A DNA stretch of 64,000 bases, from positions 165,001 through 229,000 of the forward strand of contig JADWOT020001132.1 in assembly GCA_036345935.2 (NCBI GenBank), read 5' to 3'. Each line of letters opens with the position of its first letter. The first letter of the stretch is position 1. The notes under the pieces are model-generated. The model was not told the origin of the DNA. It saw only the letters and a list, made by a program, of their open reading frames with translations, and searched no databases. The DNA comes from Taenia hydatigena. Its lineage: Eukaryota > Platyhelminthes > Cestoda > Cyclophyllidea > Taeniidae. The position numbers were made by a program, and so were the translations under genes. Positions 21,720 to 34,570 of the stretch are shown here, piece by piece.

Positions 21720-24260
21720 AATAGGTCTCTTTGCAAGAATATTAGGTGGGAATTCTTGTGCAGTTAAAGGCTTTCCTGCATCTGTCGTACACACACTTAC
21801 GAGGGAACTGGGACTAGGTTATCTTACATTGCTCTACATAAAAAAAATCAGCTCAGCTCACTTTTTAATTATTGTTCGTTTATAGGCGACTAGTGCTCAG
21901 TTAAAATTCGTAATGCAATTTAACTCTAGTCCATTAATTCTTGGAATGCGTGCACTAACATTCCTTGGTCAGAGCCCCTTCCATCTTTTACAGCAATTGA
22001 AGTTCGACGTTTCGAGACTTAAACTTAACCAAACGATATAATCTGTGCGCTTTATTTTTTAATCCACTTATATCAAATGCCCAAATTTTAAAGGCAGCAA
22101 ATTAAGTGAAAAGAAGAAAAGGAAATTGAACATATGTTTGTCTGCTCAAATAATTTGTAACTGCCCCTTAACAAAGAGCGGACAAAGCGAACATTTGGAT
22201 TTCAGAAAAATAATCAAATTAAGCACCACAAGGTCAACTTGACTGATTCGTATATGTGAATGTGCCTAAATCATCCTACCTTTGATGATAATGCCCAAAA
22301 TAGTTGAGATTCCCCAGTTAATAGCAGGGAAAGTGGTCGGCTTTATTTGTGTCCCAAAAAATCTGAAACGCTAACGAGTATGCTGCATTGTCTGTATGTT
22401 GCGTTGGTGTGGCAGTAACACTGCAAGGTTGCAATGGCTTTGGGCATTCAAAAGTTGTTAATATTCAATTCATTCAAAAACCGCTAAAAATTGAACCATC
22501 TATTACCGATCGCAATTCCAACGACGAAGGCACGCAATATCCGTTTGTGGATTTGCATAAAGTGAAGTTGGACTATTTGATACTCTTTGAAATCGAGTGC
22601 TCTTTACTTTGTGTGGTTTGTGTCTATATCGTAGAATCATGGCTTAATTTGTTTCACCATCTATCTGAAAAATTACTAGTAAAGCTAGGTTAAAATATGA
22701 TTATGTTTGGTGATTTTATGCCCCCTTTACCGCCTAAATTTGTATCCAGGACCTAAATTGTCAAAGGGAAGAAAATGAGCAATGATACGTGAGTGACAAG
22801 CACTTTAGTATAGGTGGAGCGGGTGGATTGTGCCAGCGTCACGGAGGTCCACTCAGGAGACCTTCATTCAGTTAGATTTCTAGAGGCGGTCAAGCAAGCT
22901 CAGAAATGGGATCGCAACATAGAGGGCACGTGGATCGCATGGCTAATATACATGCGTGTTAGCCGATGGCGCATGAGTCCAAGTTAGTACCTTTACAGGT
23001 GCATCTGAAGACCAACATGACTCAACGCTTTAGTCTTCCTTTTTGGATGGCCTAAATGCTGAGCCTGCTGCTAAGTTGAGCTTCACACTCATCACCGGTT
23101 AACACGATGTGACAAATATTATTCTCATTTATGCATATGTATATGCATGTGTGTGTATTGTGTGCATAACTATCCTTAAGGTCCCTCAAATCCCTTCACC
23201 TTCCTTGTTTGCCGCTCAGTTTGTGGTGAATTATTGAAGTCTGTTAGGCAATTTCGCTCTACAATCGTGCACAGCAGCAGTTGATTCCCAGTGCTCTCAG
23301 CAAATACCTCACCTAACGTTTTTAGCTGCCCATACTGGCTTTTATCTTCCCGACTTAGCCAACTGTGATAAATTTTTATTCAACAGATAAATCTTATTGA
23401 CTAGCTATGAGTAGGACCTAAGGTATGCTCTTACAACGTAGTAAATGAAGAACTTCGTCAGTTTTGAGGAAAAGAGAAGACAATTTATCAATTTTGAGAG
23501 TGACAAAGGGGTAGATATTCCAATGCAAGTATATTTCGCAAACAAATGGCTTTGAATCTATTAACCTTACTATTAGCTAATCGATCAGTAGATTTGAAGA
23601 CCTAAATGGTTTATCTAGTCAGCCAAAGTGCGTATGTTTGCCTATCTATTTGCAATATCCACTAAACATGAGCATATGTCGGCCTTAGGTTCGAGTCTTA
23701 GTGCCTCGATTCGACCGTTTCACGCCTATTTTCTAAGGTCTTGTTGTCTATAAGCCTGGAGTGACCTCTGTTCTTGTGATAACAATTTGCTGCTCTCAGC
23801 TGCTAAATTTGGCTATTGCGATAAGCAGGAATCCAAACGTAAGTGATCTGGCTTAAGCTAATTTCCGACAGGTTATTAAAGGTAGCCGCCTAGGCAAAAT
23901 ACTTCACAACTTTGGAAGGATTGCCTTTTAAAACTGAAGAAAGTGGTAGCCTTATAGTGTAAGTTAAATTGCTGCTTAGTAATTACCAGTGCGCCTTTTG
24001 GCTGGTTATTTGTGTTCCTTTGTTCTTCTGGACATAGTTGCGAGATCGAACTCATTTGCAAATGGGTCAATGAGACTAAATTAAAATGCCAGGTTATGTG
24101 TTTGCCGTTATGAAATGGTTTAGTGCAATCGGGTCCTCGTTTGCAAAGCTAGGATGGAAAATTAATGGAATAATAAAATAAATTGAACAGCGCATTCGAT
24201 ATAAGTGAATATGAATTGTAACACTTCGAGTAGGTAATGTTGTTGCCAGTTTGCGCAGAA
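21720..24260. other. No firm gene; one possible exon at 22406-22688
   Basis: A plus-strand frame at 22388-22693 follows a CAG acceptor (TTGGTGTGGCAG) and ends near a weak donor (CTAG/GTTAAA). It holds a hydrophobic run (YLILFEIECSLLCVVCVYIV). The rest is AT-rich with nothing identified. Confidence 0.25.
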
Positions 24261-25310
24261 TCATAAAAGGGTTAATGACAATACTAGCATTATTGTGTAA
24301 GTAAATATAGTTGAAATGGCCAAACCTTTGGATGTAGTCTTGCCAGTCACGATAAACGAGAGCATTGTGATAAAACTTCTTGAAATAGTCATCACAAATT
24401 CCGACCCAGATCCGTTCGCCTTGATGATTGCGAGAGTTTGGTTAGACCCGATTTTCATTCTAGTTGTAGGAATTTGGGTTGAAGTATCTTTGACTGTGAT
24501 TGCAGTCAACGTAGCCATTATAGGATTCTGACGAGACCTGTTATTATTTTTCATCACGGGATTCTCAGCAGACGTACTCTTCGTTGCGACAGCGGGAGTC
24601 ATTGCGGAACTTCCAGGAGCAAATGACACGCTTTCTCCTTTCGAAGTAGGCACAGAAGGATTGAAGAAGGATTTCTTCGTTGTGAGATTTGGGGCAGCCG
24701 GGGTAGATTTGGTGATAATTCTGATCACGGGAGTCCGGGTAGATGTGCTATTCGTTATGGTCACAGAAATCGTTCCGGTGCTTTTAGTAGCGACAGACAC
24801 ACCTTCTCCTTCTATGCAAAACAGCACATATTCTCCGTTACATCTTTTGGCTTCTATTTTTCAATTAACTGTTATGATTGCTTGAGGATAATTTAGACAG
24901 CCTCATTATGCATACCTATCTTACGGTCTGTTGTAGATATTACAAAAAGGGATTTTGAGATTGCGCATAGGAATAACTTTAATGGCATCAAGAGGATGCA
25001 GATCCTTACCATACTGCTAAAGTCTAGTCAATTGTAATTATTTTTAACTTTCGATAAAATGGGTGGAAAGATTCACCTCCTTTCAAATGCGGTGTGGTTG
25101 CGTTCACTATCCTACTAGGATAACTAGCGTACCTATGCTTGAGCAACAGTCCCTTTTGCGTAAGTGCTCTAACATAGGCAGAAATGGTTTATCCTGGCTG
25201 CAAGCCTGTAAAGACGTGGGACGGAATTGAAGGAAGGTAAATATCGTCCTGCCGCTCATTGTCAAGGTACCAAGTGACAATATAGCCAAGAATATGACCG
25301 TAGGGTTCAT
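24261..25310 (-). CDS. Secreted Ser/Thr-rich mucin-like glycoprotein, predicted GPI-anchored; two exons, 256 residues
   Basis: Complement of 25133-25310 and 24261-24853. Exon 1 begins with an ATG and a classic signal peptide (MNPTVIFLAILSLGTLTMSG) and ends in phase 1 before GTACGC. Exon 2 follows a TAG acceptor and restores the frame; the intron is 279 bp. Residues 37-72 hold five Cys (37, 55, 56, 64, 72) in a short charged domain. From about residue 77 the chain is rich in Ser, Thr and Pro, with three degenerate repeats (STSTRTPVIRIITKS, STSAENPVMKNNNRS, DTSTQIPTTRMKIGS) and several N-glycosylation sequons. The C-terminus is a hydrophobic tail, KGLAISTIFTYTIMLVLSLT then LL-stop, with nothing hydrophilic after it, as in GPI-attachment signals; a single membrane span is the alternative. 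Known analogues are surface apomucins of parasites; orthology is inferred from architecture only. Likely site: cell or tegument surface. Confidence 0.62.
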
Positions 25311-26469
25311 TTGCACCGAGTAAGAGTTGATTGCCTTCAGTTTTACATTCTGCGGAACGCTAGGATCTACACATAAGAAAATGCCGACTTGTAATCACTG
25401 TTTAGAGATCGACGAAACTTTATTTCTCAGTGTGCCTCTACTTGTCTGCAGATGAGGATGAATTTGTGGTGGACAAGCGTCAATGTAGAGAAACGAATGA
25501 CTGTAAATAGCACGTTGTGTTTCAAGTGCCGATGTGTTAAACAGCACACCTAAAGTACCAGGCACTACGACTCCATGCACTGTTACTACATGTAAACAAC
25601 AGGAAAAATTTGTCCCTCATATTTCGCACTTTACTGCTTTTACAATTAAGTATTGTTAAATTGTAGTGAGATCTTAAATTTATCGACATGTGACTTGGCA
25701 GGCACATAATATATTGTTTGCGATCCTGCTCAGTGCTTTCAATTAGCTAGATTTTTGTTGTCTTCCATGGCATTTGTAAATTACGGATCGCTATGTATTC
25801 CTTCATGTTGACCTTGTCCAAGACATTACTTACGGCTTTTTGTCCAGTTAGTTCATGAAATCAAATGAAATGTGTACTAATTCCTCTTGCAAATCTTTCT
25901 TTAATCCACACATGCTCTATGCATTTTGATTCACTTAAGTGCAAACTAAGCCAGACCGTACCCTGCTTACATCAAAATAGATGTCAGTTAAAAGGCATTT
26001 TGATGCCAAATTAAAAATGCTTAATGAAAGGTAGACAGCAATCAAGATATGAAGGAAATAAGAAGGTCCGTTTAGCCGTGCCAGGGTGAATTCATCGTGA
26101 TACGGTATGAAGTGATGAGATTTGGTGCCAAGTGATGCGACGTGATGTAGTTCGAAGCAAAGGAGTAAAAGCAGTCAAATCACTTCTAACATTAATCAAT
26201 TGTTGCATATTGACTGGTCAGATTCCCTAATTTATCAAACCTTATAATTTGTTAAATGTTTACACATTTTGTACGTATTAGAACAAAGTAATAGAAGATG
26301 TCTTACTGGTCTTTCGTGCAAAATCCCCATGAAGGATGAAAGCTGCCACCAACGCGAGACCGATTTGAAGGGGCATCTCATCCAGAAATTACTTGTACTT
26401 ACAGTCTACATATGTACTTATAGCTAAGTTATGAGCCCATGGGCTGGCCTATACTTGACCTACGATGAG
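25311..26469. other. Possible 5' UTR, otherwise nothing identified
   Basis: Directly upstream (minus strand) of the mucin-like gene. A CCGCAG about 40 bases before its ATG could be an acceptor of a 5' UTR intron or a trans-splice site. No exon seen in the rest. Confidence 0.3.
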
Positions 26470-26690
26470 TGTTGTGTTTTTACGTGCACATTGTGAAATC
26501 ATATGTTAATGGGTCATTTGAACGCTTGTGCTGGGTACTTGAGTGAGGACACGCACTCTAGCAATAGGGCGTTTATCCTCATCTATGTGATGACTGTGTT
26601 GTTTGATTAGGCAATTTGCAGGGATTTACGAGAAAGTTAGCGCACGCGCTAGGACCATGGAAGTAAATGGGATTGCAGTGGCTAAATTAG
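26470..26690 (+). repeat. Diverged dispersed repeat B, copy 2
   Basis: Same-orientation partner of 20690-20880; see that entry for matching blocks. Ends are not defined, and no target duplication was seen. Confidence 0.5.
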
Positions 26691-29600
26691 TGGCTGCGGG
26701 TCTGCAGGCTGCTATTACTTTAGTCTTAGAAGCAGAAACTTTGACACATAATGTTTTGTCACTGTATTTTTGACACCTACACGTGAGCCTACTCTCAACA
26801 GAGTATAATGTGATTCTGATCGTCATATTAAGTCGATTTCCTGGCAGACAATTGATGGAAATGGTCATCGATCTAAGCTTTTAGGAAGCTAGGTAATAAT
26901 GGGGTTGCACTTGAATGAATGCGTAGTGACAACTACTGCCTGAACTCTACCGTAAACAAGACTAACGAAAATTTGTCAAACTATCAGCCTAACTTTGCAC
27001 GCTAACAGCGATAGCAAAGGCTTTCATGCAACGAGGGCATGGAGGCCACTTGAAGTTGATGGTGCAGCCAGCAATGAGGCACTTGGTCTTATTTGGGCAA
27101 TATCTTGACGCAAGTAATATATTCGGCTGACGACTTCGTGCTTCACATGTAGAACGAAGCGTTCTACGCAATGCCAAAAGGAAGACATTTCCTCATGTGT
27201 TCTAAATCACCCTATTTGGGCTTGCGCTTATGAATGAGCTGGTATAAAGTGAAAATCAAGGTGAAATTAAAAAAAATTATGCTTTTGAGCACATTAATTA
27301 GACTAGGAGTGAGTAGACAATTAGCAGGCCTTTATGCATTCCTTTGCAATACGAGTTTATGGAATGCGAATGTTGTGCGACCAATGATCTTGAACCCCTT
27401 GCATGATGTTCTCTTTCGTCAGCGTGGATAGATCGCCGAATTCTACGGATTTTTTTTAAACAGGAACGGCTGACTTTCGCTGAAATCCCAAGGTCATCTG
27501 TTCCTCTGACGTCTGTAGAACGGCGTTTTATTAAGTTCGAATTACAAAGGTCTTCATAATAAGTCTCTCAAAACAAGTTTTGGTGTTGCGAGGAGAGCGG
27601 TGCTAAAAAATTCGATGATCCGTCCTCTGTGCATTTGTTTTAGCATAGCCTTTCAGATCCCACATAAAACAAAAGCCTGTGTTCGTGCATAGGTTGAGAC
27701 GAAAAAAGTAAATTCGAGCAAGTCTTTGTTCATGTTATGCTGAGCATGAATAAAGTTTATTTTGTTCCAAGTATTGGATGGATGCACATTATGAGCATCA
27801 GCATGTAATCTAGCTGTTAGGTTTTGTGACTCCGCGTTTGTTAATAAATGCGATCAACCTTCACAGTTATGGAAGACTTTAAATCACACAGATCCGTAGT
27901 TAAAATCATTACAAACATTCCTCCATCAGCATGATGGGGGGGGACGCGAAGGTTTCGTTAGCATCTTTAAATGGCACAAATCTATATGTCCAAACATCCA
28001 CATCTAAGGATGGAAAGAGTTTAAACTATTACTGACATTTACAGCAGTCACTGACGATAACAAATGGCGCGAGCGAGACAGGTTTTATCTCTGATTTTAC
28101 TCTATTTTTAAAGTCACCAGATAACGGCAATTAAGCAACTCGTTATAAGTAAAAATACTCAGAAGTCGCGGAAACATCAATGCTACAAATCCATTGTATT
28201 CTGCTTTAAAAAGCTAAAGAAGCCTTGGTTAGTAATCAAGCATGCTAGGAACTCTTGATCGCGGTCAGGCACCGTGAATGGCAAATCATGTTGGTTTGGT
28301 ATTTAATGGACTTGCACTCACTGACCGAATCATGCAAATATGCGAGTGCAAATGCTGCACAGGAGCGATTTGAGCATATAAATGAATGAAGGAATGTTTA
28401 AAGAGTTGTGAGAATGACAAAATTTTTTCCGGACGCCAACTGTCTGGCCTGTTGGATGGCTAATATAAAACTGTTTTGACTCAATTCAAAGGCTTTGCAT
28501 AATCTCTTCTCACTTCCACGACCACAAATGAGCGTGGTATAATTCTATTCAGTTTCTTGTAGGAGACCGTTACAATCTACTTGTTTAATGGGTGCAATGA
28601 CAAAAAAGGAAATAAATCTCGTACAAGCCACTATAAGAAACAGTTATCAATTTAACTTATGTTAATTGGTGATGAATTAGGAGCTTAATTTAGCAAATGG
28701 CTCAGCAATTTGGTCGTATCAAAAGAGAGATTAAGACGTTTAATGAAGGCGGGAAATGATGAGGACAACTGTGGAAGCATGGAGATCATCATGTGTGCTT
28801 GTACCATCGGCTAACTCGTAGGCACACGCACATAAGCCATGCGATCCGCGTGCGCCCCACGTTGTAATTCCAATTGTGGACATGCCCTTTTCTAGGGAAC
28901 GTATGCAACATCAGAGGAGTTATGTGCTCAAAATTACTTGGTGGCCACGAATAAAATGGCCTTTGTATGCAACACCATCTCAAATGTCCAAGATTTTGCC
29001 ACCTAAAAGGCTTCAAGGATGGTTTTTCTTTAAACAACTATGCATGTTCACACCCTAACCCGTTTGGTTTAATTTTCAGTCTTCCTCTTCTTTCCTTTAA
29101 TTCATAGTGGATGAGGCTTCAAACCAACAATGTTTGCTCATTTTATACAGAATTGGATAGGAAACATTGTTTGTAGCAATCGCATCAGAGAGACACGGAT
29201 AGGCTTTAATGCATGAATGATAAGTCTTGGTCCTGCATGTCTAAGTCTTTGGTGTGCGTTGGATTCTCTATTAAGCAGGCAGTTTTATTTATACCAAGCA
29301 AAGCGTTAAGGTTTTAATAGTGCCATATAAATAGACATCTGAGACGTAACAAAACTGTTTGTAATGCAACGTTGGTTTCTTTTCACAAACCTCTGTTTAA
29401 AAGGTAACAAATGTGCGGCAACTATTTCGACGCAATTGCAAGAAGTAATGAATAGGGAGATTTTGAAGCCTGTAAAGCGCATTGTCTTCTCTTTATATGT
29501 CAACCTGATTTCACTTGACTAGTGATCTAGCTGATGAACGATTGCGCAAACGTATTTCATTAATCAGATTGCACTTCACTAAAATTTTCATGGCACCGAA

Positions 29601-32486
29601 TCCTTTAAAAATTTTGCTAGTAACGAGCCGTCATTACCTCCTTATCACCAAAGAGGGTGTGAAATGAGCTTTTTCCTTGTGATGCGCTTATCGCTTAGTA
29701 AAGTACCATTGTGTTCAGGTATTAATGCATAGCTAAATGATACTTATTGCCACCACGCTTCATCCTGATCCTATTAAATAGGTGTTAAGCGACGCCTCGG
29801 CGTCAGTCTAATGGAGAAGAGTCCCATTCTTTAACCAACTTAGACAGGCCTGCACTCTTCTTGTTAATTCTACACTCGATACTACTAGGGCTTTAGACGA
29901 GAGAAGAACAGTTGTAAGCGCAAAAGAAGACCACGTGGATGAAGGAGCGCTTATGTATGCATGCTAGTAATTGGTTGCCATTCTCAGACCCTTTCAAATG
30001 ACGGTTAGTCATTGGGTGGAGGCACGCAAAAGACGGACATAGATCTGAACATCTGCTGTAAGCCAAAGGATTAGTGTTCGTATAGCATTTGAATTCCAAG
30101 TAAGACTTTTGCAAAACAATCAACCAGCAGCATCAGAAATCGTCACCCTTAGTTCGAATGCAGGTTGTCTAATGGAAATAAATTGAATGATTGCACTAAC
30201 GAGAGCACTTAACCGCTCTCCATTGGTAAGCCATCGAGCGTTTCTGGAATTCGGTATTTAGTGCGAAGCGGATTACAGACCCACTTGAAATGATCTTGGT
30301 TCTAATTGCAACTGAGATCTATTCGCCTCGCATAACTAGGATATGAGCCATGAAAATTCTCTTCTGGAAACATTCAAGACAAGTCAATCAGCCTATATGA
30401 GTTCCCCCTCTCATTCCTGGCAGCATCCTTTTATTTGTTCTGCGTCCTTTTGCTTCTTTTAGGCCTAGTCTGTTGATATGATTGAATGCACGATTGTAAA
30501 TCGGCAGCGATGTCAATAGGCAAAATAACCTGCATTTGCAAATTAGAGATGACTATATGCAATCAGACCATCATAAATGGAGCATAAATCTTAGGCTTTC
30601 CTCGTGTATTGCAAAATCCGCTTTAAAACATTTGGATTTGAAAAGGTTTTATTTCGAATGAGCACACCTTTTTAGTCAAAATTTCAAATTCAGAGGACTT
30701 TAAGAATCGGTAATCTAGGCAGCGGATCTGCAGAAGTACGAATAGACAAACGGCTAACCTAAAAAGACCTTAAGTTCCTTTTTTGGGTGGAAGAATATGT
30801 GGAGGGAAGTAATTCAAGTAATGATGGCCGGGCAAGAAGTGTATGCTGTATGCAAGGATAAGGCGGTAGTTTTAGTGTTTTTCTGCTGAACCAAAATATA
30901 ACTGAGGGTTACTGAAGTGCAATTAGTAATGACTACGCACATAGTTGTGGTTTGAGATTATTGTTGGAGGCAGCACAAAAGATGGCAGAGGCCCATCCTT
31001 AAAAGCGCTCAGTTCTGGACACATCACTTACGCTCACCAAATGTTTGGCAAATTCGGAAAGGCGAATTTTGCCCCAGAGAAGTAGATAGGGACTTTAAAG
31101 GCAAATGTTGGTGGAAGGCGACAAAATCATCACACCGTTGATGATTGTGGGTCTTCTGCACTTCGCTAATATATTCGTGAGTTGTCCAGTGCAGTATGAA
31201 ATGCTGTGTTACTTTGGCACTAATTGCAAGTAATGGTGGCTTTTCACATTAAGACTCGACATGGAAAGTTGGCAAGTTTTCTTCCTGGTTAAGGCAACAC
31301 CGCTACAACCAGGTTGCTGGGATCAATTTAACTATCATTTTGTGATGCTCGCGTACACAGCCAGCGTTGTGTAAGGAGAGTATAATAGCTAGGGAGGAGG
31401 TCTTGGCGGTTGGCATGCTTGGTTTGACGAAGGCGGCCACTTTCTCCCGTAATCAACGGGTAAGTGCAAGCTTCACGTTCTTATGTGGCGCGAAATCGCA
31501 AATAAATTGGTGTTCCTCTTCACACTAGGCATATCCTACCCCTACCCCACCCTCCTCAGCCACTCTTCTCTCGTTATAAACGTTGGCTCCGCAAGCAGAT
31601 ATCAAGAAATGATAACTAAATTAACTCCACCAACCCGATAGTTGGAGAGTTAATCACATGTTTAAGCTCACCATCTTTTTATGTCCCGGTGTGAAGTGAG
31701 AAACCAGCGTTCCCTCAATTTAAACATTCAAAGGAATCATTGGATATATGCCGGTGGTGCCGTTGTCGAGGACGGCGTCTCCATCATACCTGACATCATC
31801 TACGTGGTTTTTTGCGTCCCAATGGAGAAAACCTTTACCCACCTCGTACATCCTTATCGTCTCCACCTCCTTCACCATCCTCTTATTCTTCACTTTCTTC
31901 GAACGATTCTTTTTGCTCATCATTTGTCCATATTCATGTCATTTTTGCTTCATTTATGGCTCTTTCAGGCGATTTAAAGTCATCCTGAATTTCTACCGTC
32001 CCACAATTGCCCATATTTTTTATTAATATTTGTAACAAATAATAGAGATGCGGAAAGGGGAATAAGGCCTTCATTAGACTGTTTTGGGTCCTTATTGAGA
32101 CTAGAGGGCTAGTAATTAAACTCATGCAGCAGGGACTTTAAAAGGGTGCAAGCAGTCATGGAGTGCATGCCTACTCAGCCCACACCAATGGTGAATGCGT
32201 GCCATATGCTGAATTGAGCAAGCGAAGTTGCTATATTAGAGAAGTGTAAAATGACTGCAATATTCCAGGGGCAGCGAATCCAAATGAAAGGAAAATAGGG
32301 CATTCGCGAAGGCGTTATTCTTCTACATTGCATTACCGTGCGTCAAGGCGATTTATGCCACTCCGCACTAACTTGCTCGACCACACCTTACTTCATGCTA
32401 AATTACTGTGAATTTGGGCAGCAAGGCCATTAATATTGGGATGCAAAGCAGTTAGTTCTGGCTATTCTGCCCTCCAACTTGTGCAG
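26691..32486. other. Long stretch with no firm gene
   Basis: AT-rich. Weak candidates only: a plus frame at 28876-29058, and a Lys-rich minus-strand frame at 31791-31923 (MMSKKNRSKKVKNKRMVKEV, ending near a CAG/GTATGA donor). The latter overlaps another frame that is acidic but broken by stops, so a decayed gene is possible there. Confidence 0.3.
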
Positions 32487-32711
32487 GCGCAATCTAGTGC
32501 TCCCTGGCATGCCATTCAAAATTGCAGATAAAAAGAGGCCAGTAGGAACAGAGCATTCAATTCTGACTCGAACAAATAGATTCGCCAAAGAACAATGGCA
32601 ACAGATAATCTTTATCTTACACTGCTCTGGAGATGCGTTTGGTCATTTGCATGCCACCAAATCATCTAGAGGAGCTGAGGACATCATTCACCTCTTTTGG
32701 CACCTTCTTGT
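32487..32711 (+). CDS. Well-bounded internal exon, 75 codons, unknown protein
   Basis: Bounded by a strong acceptor (pyrimidine-rich TTCTGCCCTCCAACTTGTGCAG) and a consensus donor GTGAGT; 225 bp, phase 2 on both sides, so removable without shifting frame. It reads RNLVLPGMPFKIADKKRPVG, then a Glu/Gln/Trp segment (NRFAKEQWQQIIFILHCSGD) and a His-rich end. Composition is mixed and the region has no marked strand bias, so coding is plausible. No flanking exon could be joined with confidence, and the family is not recognised. Confidence 0.42.
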
Positions 32712-34570
32712 GTGAGTATTGAGCCAAAAGTACCAAAACCACTCAAATTAGCACGACATAAATGTAACAGTAATCGCGGTTATCACCACCGCACGGGGTG
32801 TGCCTTATAACATGAGTTGGTGGGATGCAATTAAATTAATGAGCATATACCAAAACCATCCGGATGTGCTTTTATATTAGGATGGGACAGATTGCTTCCA
32901 ACCATGGCACTTGGCCTTCTACTTAAAAGCGTGTGTTAATGTGAATTCATTTAAGACAGTTTAAACCAACCCTGCTCTGAGGTTGTTTATTATCTAGTCA
33001 GACATCTAGCCAGAATAGCCTGCTTCACACATCTTAGCTTTTAAGAATATACACTGACGACCTCGCACTCTAAGTGCAAGGTAATGCAGCATGAAACAGG
33101 ACGAGGTAGTGCAATCTGGTGGGAAGCGACACAGGGTATTCTTGCTTCGTTTATGCTGGCTCATGACGTCTGCAAGTCAAAAGAAGTGATAATAAAGTGT
33201 CTCTGGTGCTGCAGCAGATCTTCAATTTATGGTTGTAAATTTTGAAGTTTCGTTCGTTTTGAAGGCTTTTTGTGGGTTAAATTATAAGCTTTGTGCCGAG
33301 AAGAGTTGACTAATGGCGCAAACAAGGAAGCTTTGCAAGAAAATCGTTTGAGTTTATGCTTTTCAACAAGATTTCAAGTCCTTGGATGCATGCGATGCAC
33401 ATGAGAAAGCAGTAGTGGTAATGCTAGCAGTTTGGAATTAATCTAGACCATGGAGTATAAAGCCGAGAGCGATTATCTGTCCCAATTTCACGTCAGCGTT
33501 ATCCAAAATATGTCATGATTGCAATGCCAAAAATGACCTTGAGTGACGTTTGCTGTGAGTGGTGACACACGGTTCAGCCGTTGACAAATTGAGGAGGCCT
33601 CATTTTATTACACTTAAAATTGGAAAATTGTATCCTTCATGATTTCGAGGTGGTGAGAAGGGCCCCACGTGAAGGCGGCGGTGACTGGGGTGCAAAATTG
33701 GATTTAGATAGGATCGCTGCCCTTCTAGCGATAATTGGAAGGTGAAAGCGGTGGATTAACCTATGAGCACCCCCATTACTGCTTGGAAGTAAAAAGTCGA
33801 TATTTGTTCTCCATGGTCTGCTATCTGCTAATTAGAAGTCCACTGACAAGCTGCAGCAAGATGTTAGGATTATCTTATGCATACAGCACACGTGAGAGCG
33901 GATAAGTGCGCTGGTAACTTGTTGGCGGGTAACAAATGTGCGCTCCTGAAACCGTTGTTTGACTGCATTTCGACTATTTAAAAATTTCGGTGTTGACTTC
34001 GCAGCTTTATTAGACATGAGCTTAGAACAAATACGGACTGCCTAGTTCTCCTGTTGATGGCCTTAAAGGGTATAGTATGAATCGGCTTGTCGTGTGTGAC
34101 CCTTTGAACCAACCTCCAGAGATTTAAAGGGGCTACTTCCTGACAATTTGCACAGTCAGACATATTATTTTTGGCAATCTAAGGAGGGTGTGGCTAAAGC
34201 ATTCCTATATTCTTTTTAGCGCAGACAAATAAAATGCTGGTGATCCGTAAATACACTTTGAATACATTCGGTGAAGTTCGAATACTCACTCCACTTGGTA
34301 CAAATATTCACTTAGAGATTTTAAGAAACCTGACCATGCAATAAGCGAATGCAAAAGTAGACGAAATAGAATCATGCAATCAACTCTGCGAATGAGACAT
34401 GAGACAAGTCCTTATGGGAGTCTGACAAACTGCAGCCAAAATTTGCACAATTGACGCATTGCGAGAAAATGAGTTTAAGCAGAGCAATGGAGGTAAAGGA
34501 TTAATCAGCCAAAGAGGTGCAAAAATTTCAGCGTAAAAATTTACTCGTATGACATATACCACACACTACT
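32712..34570. other. No firm gene; possible minus-strand frames near 33.8-34.16 kb
   Basis: Two overlapping minus-strand frames (33832-34017 and 33978-34163), each with an ATG, look protein-like and lie downstream of the minus-strand exons at 34.6-35.2 kb. They are in different frames with no intron between, so could be a broken gene or chance. Confidence 0.25.

Noticed and set aside
29531..29555. Another CTGATGA motif with nearby CAAAC
   Set aside because: CAAA replaces the invariant GAAA and stem II is only two pairs.
30930..31110. Minus-strand block ending at GTGAGC with a short Phe/Pro-rich frame
   Set aside because: Only about 30 codons between stops, with no acceptor.
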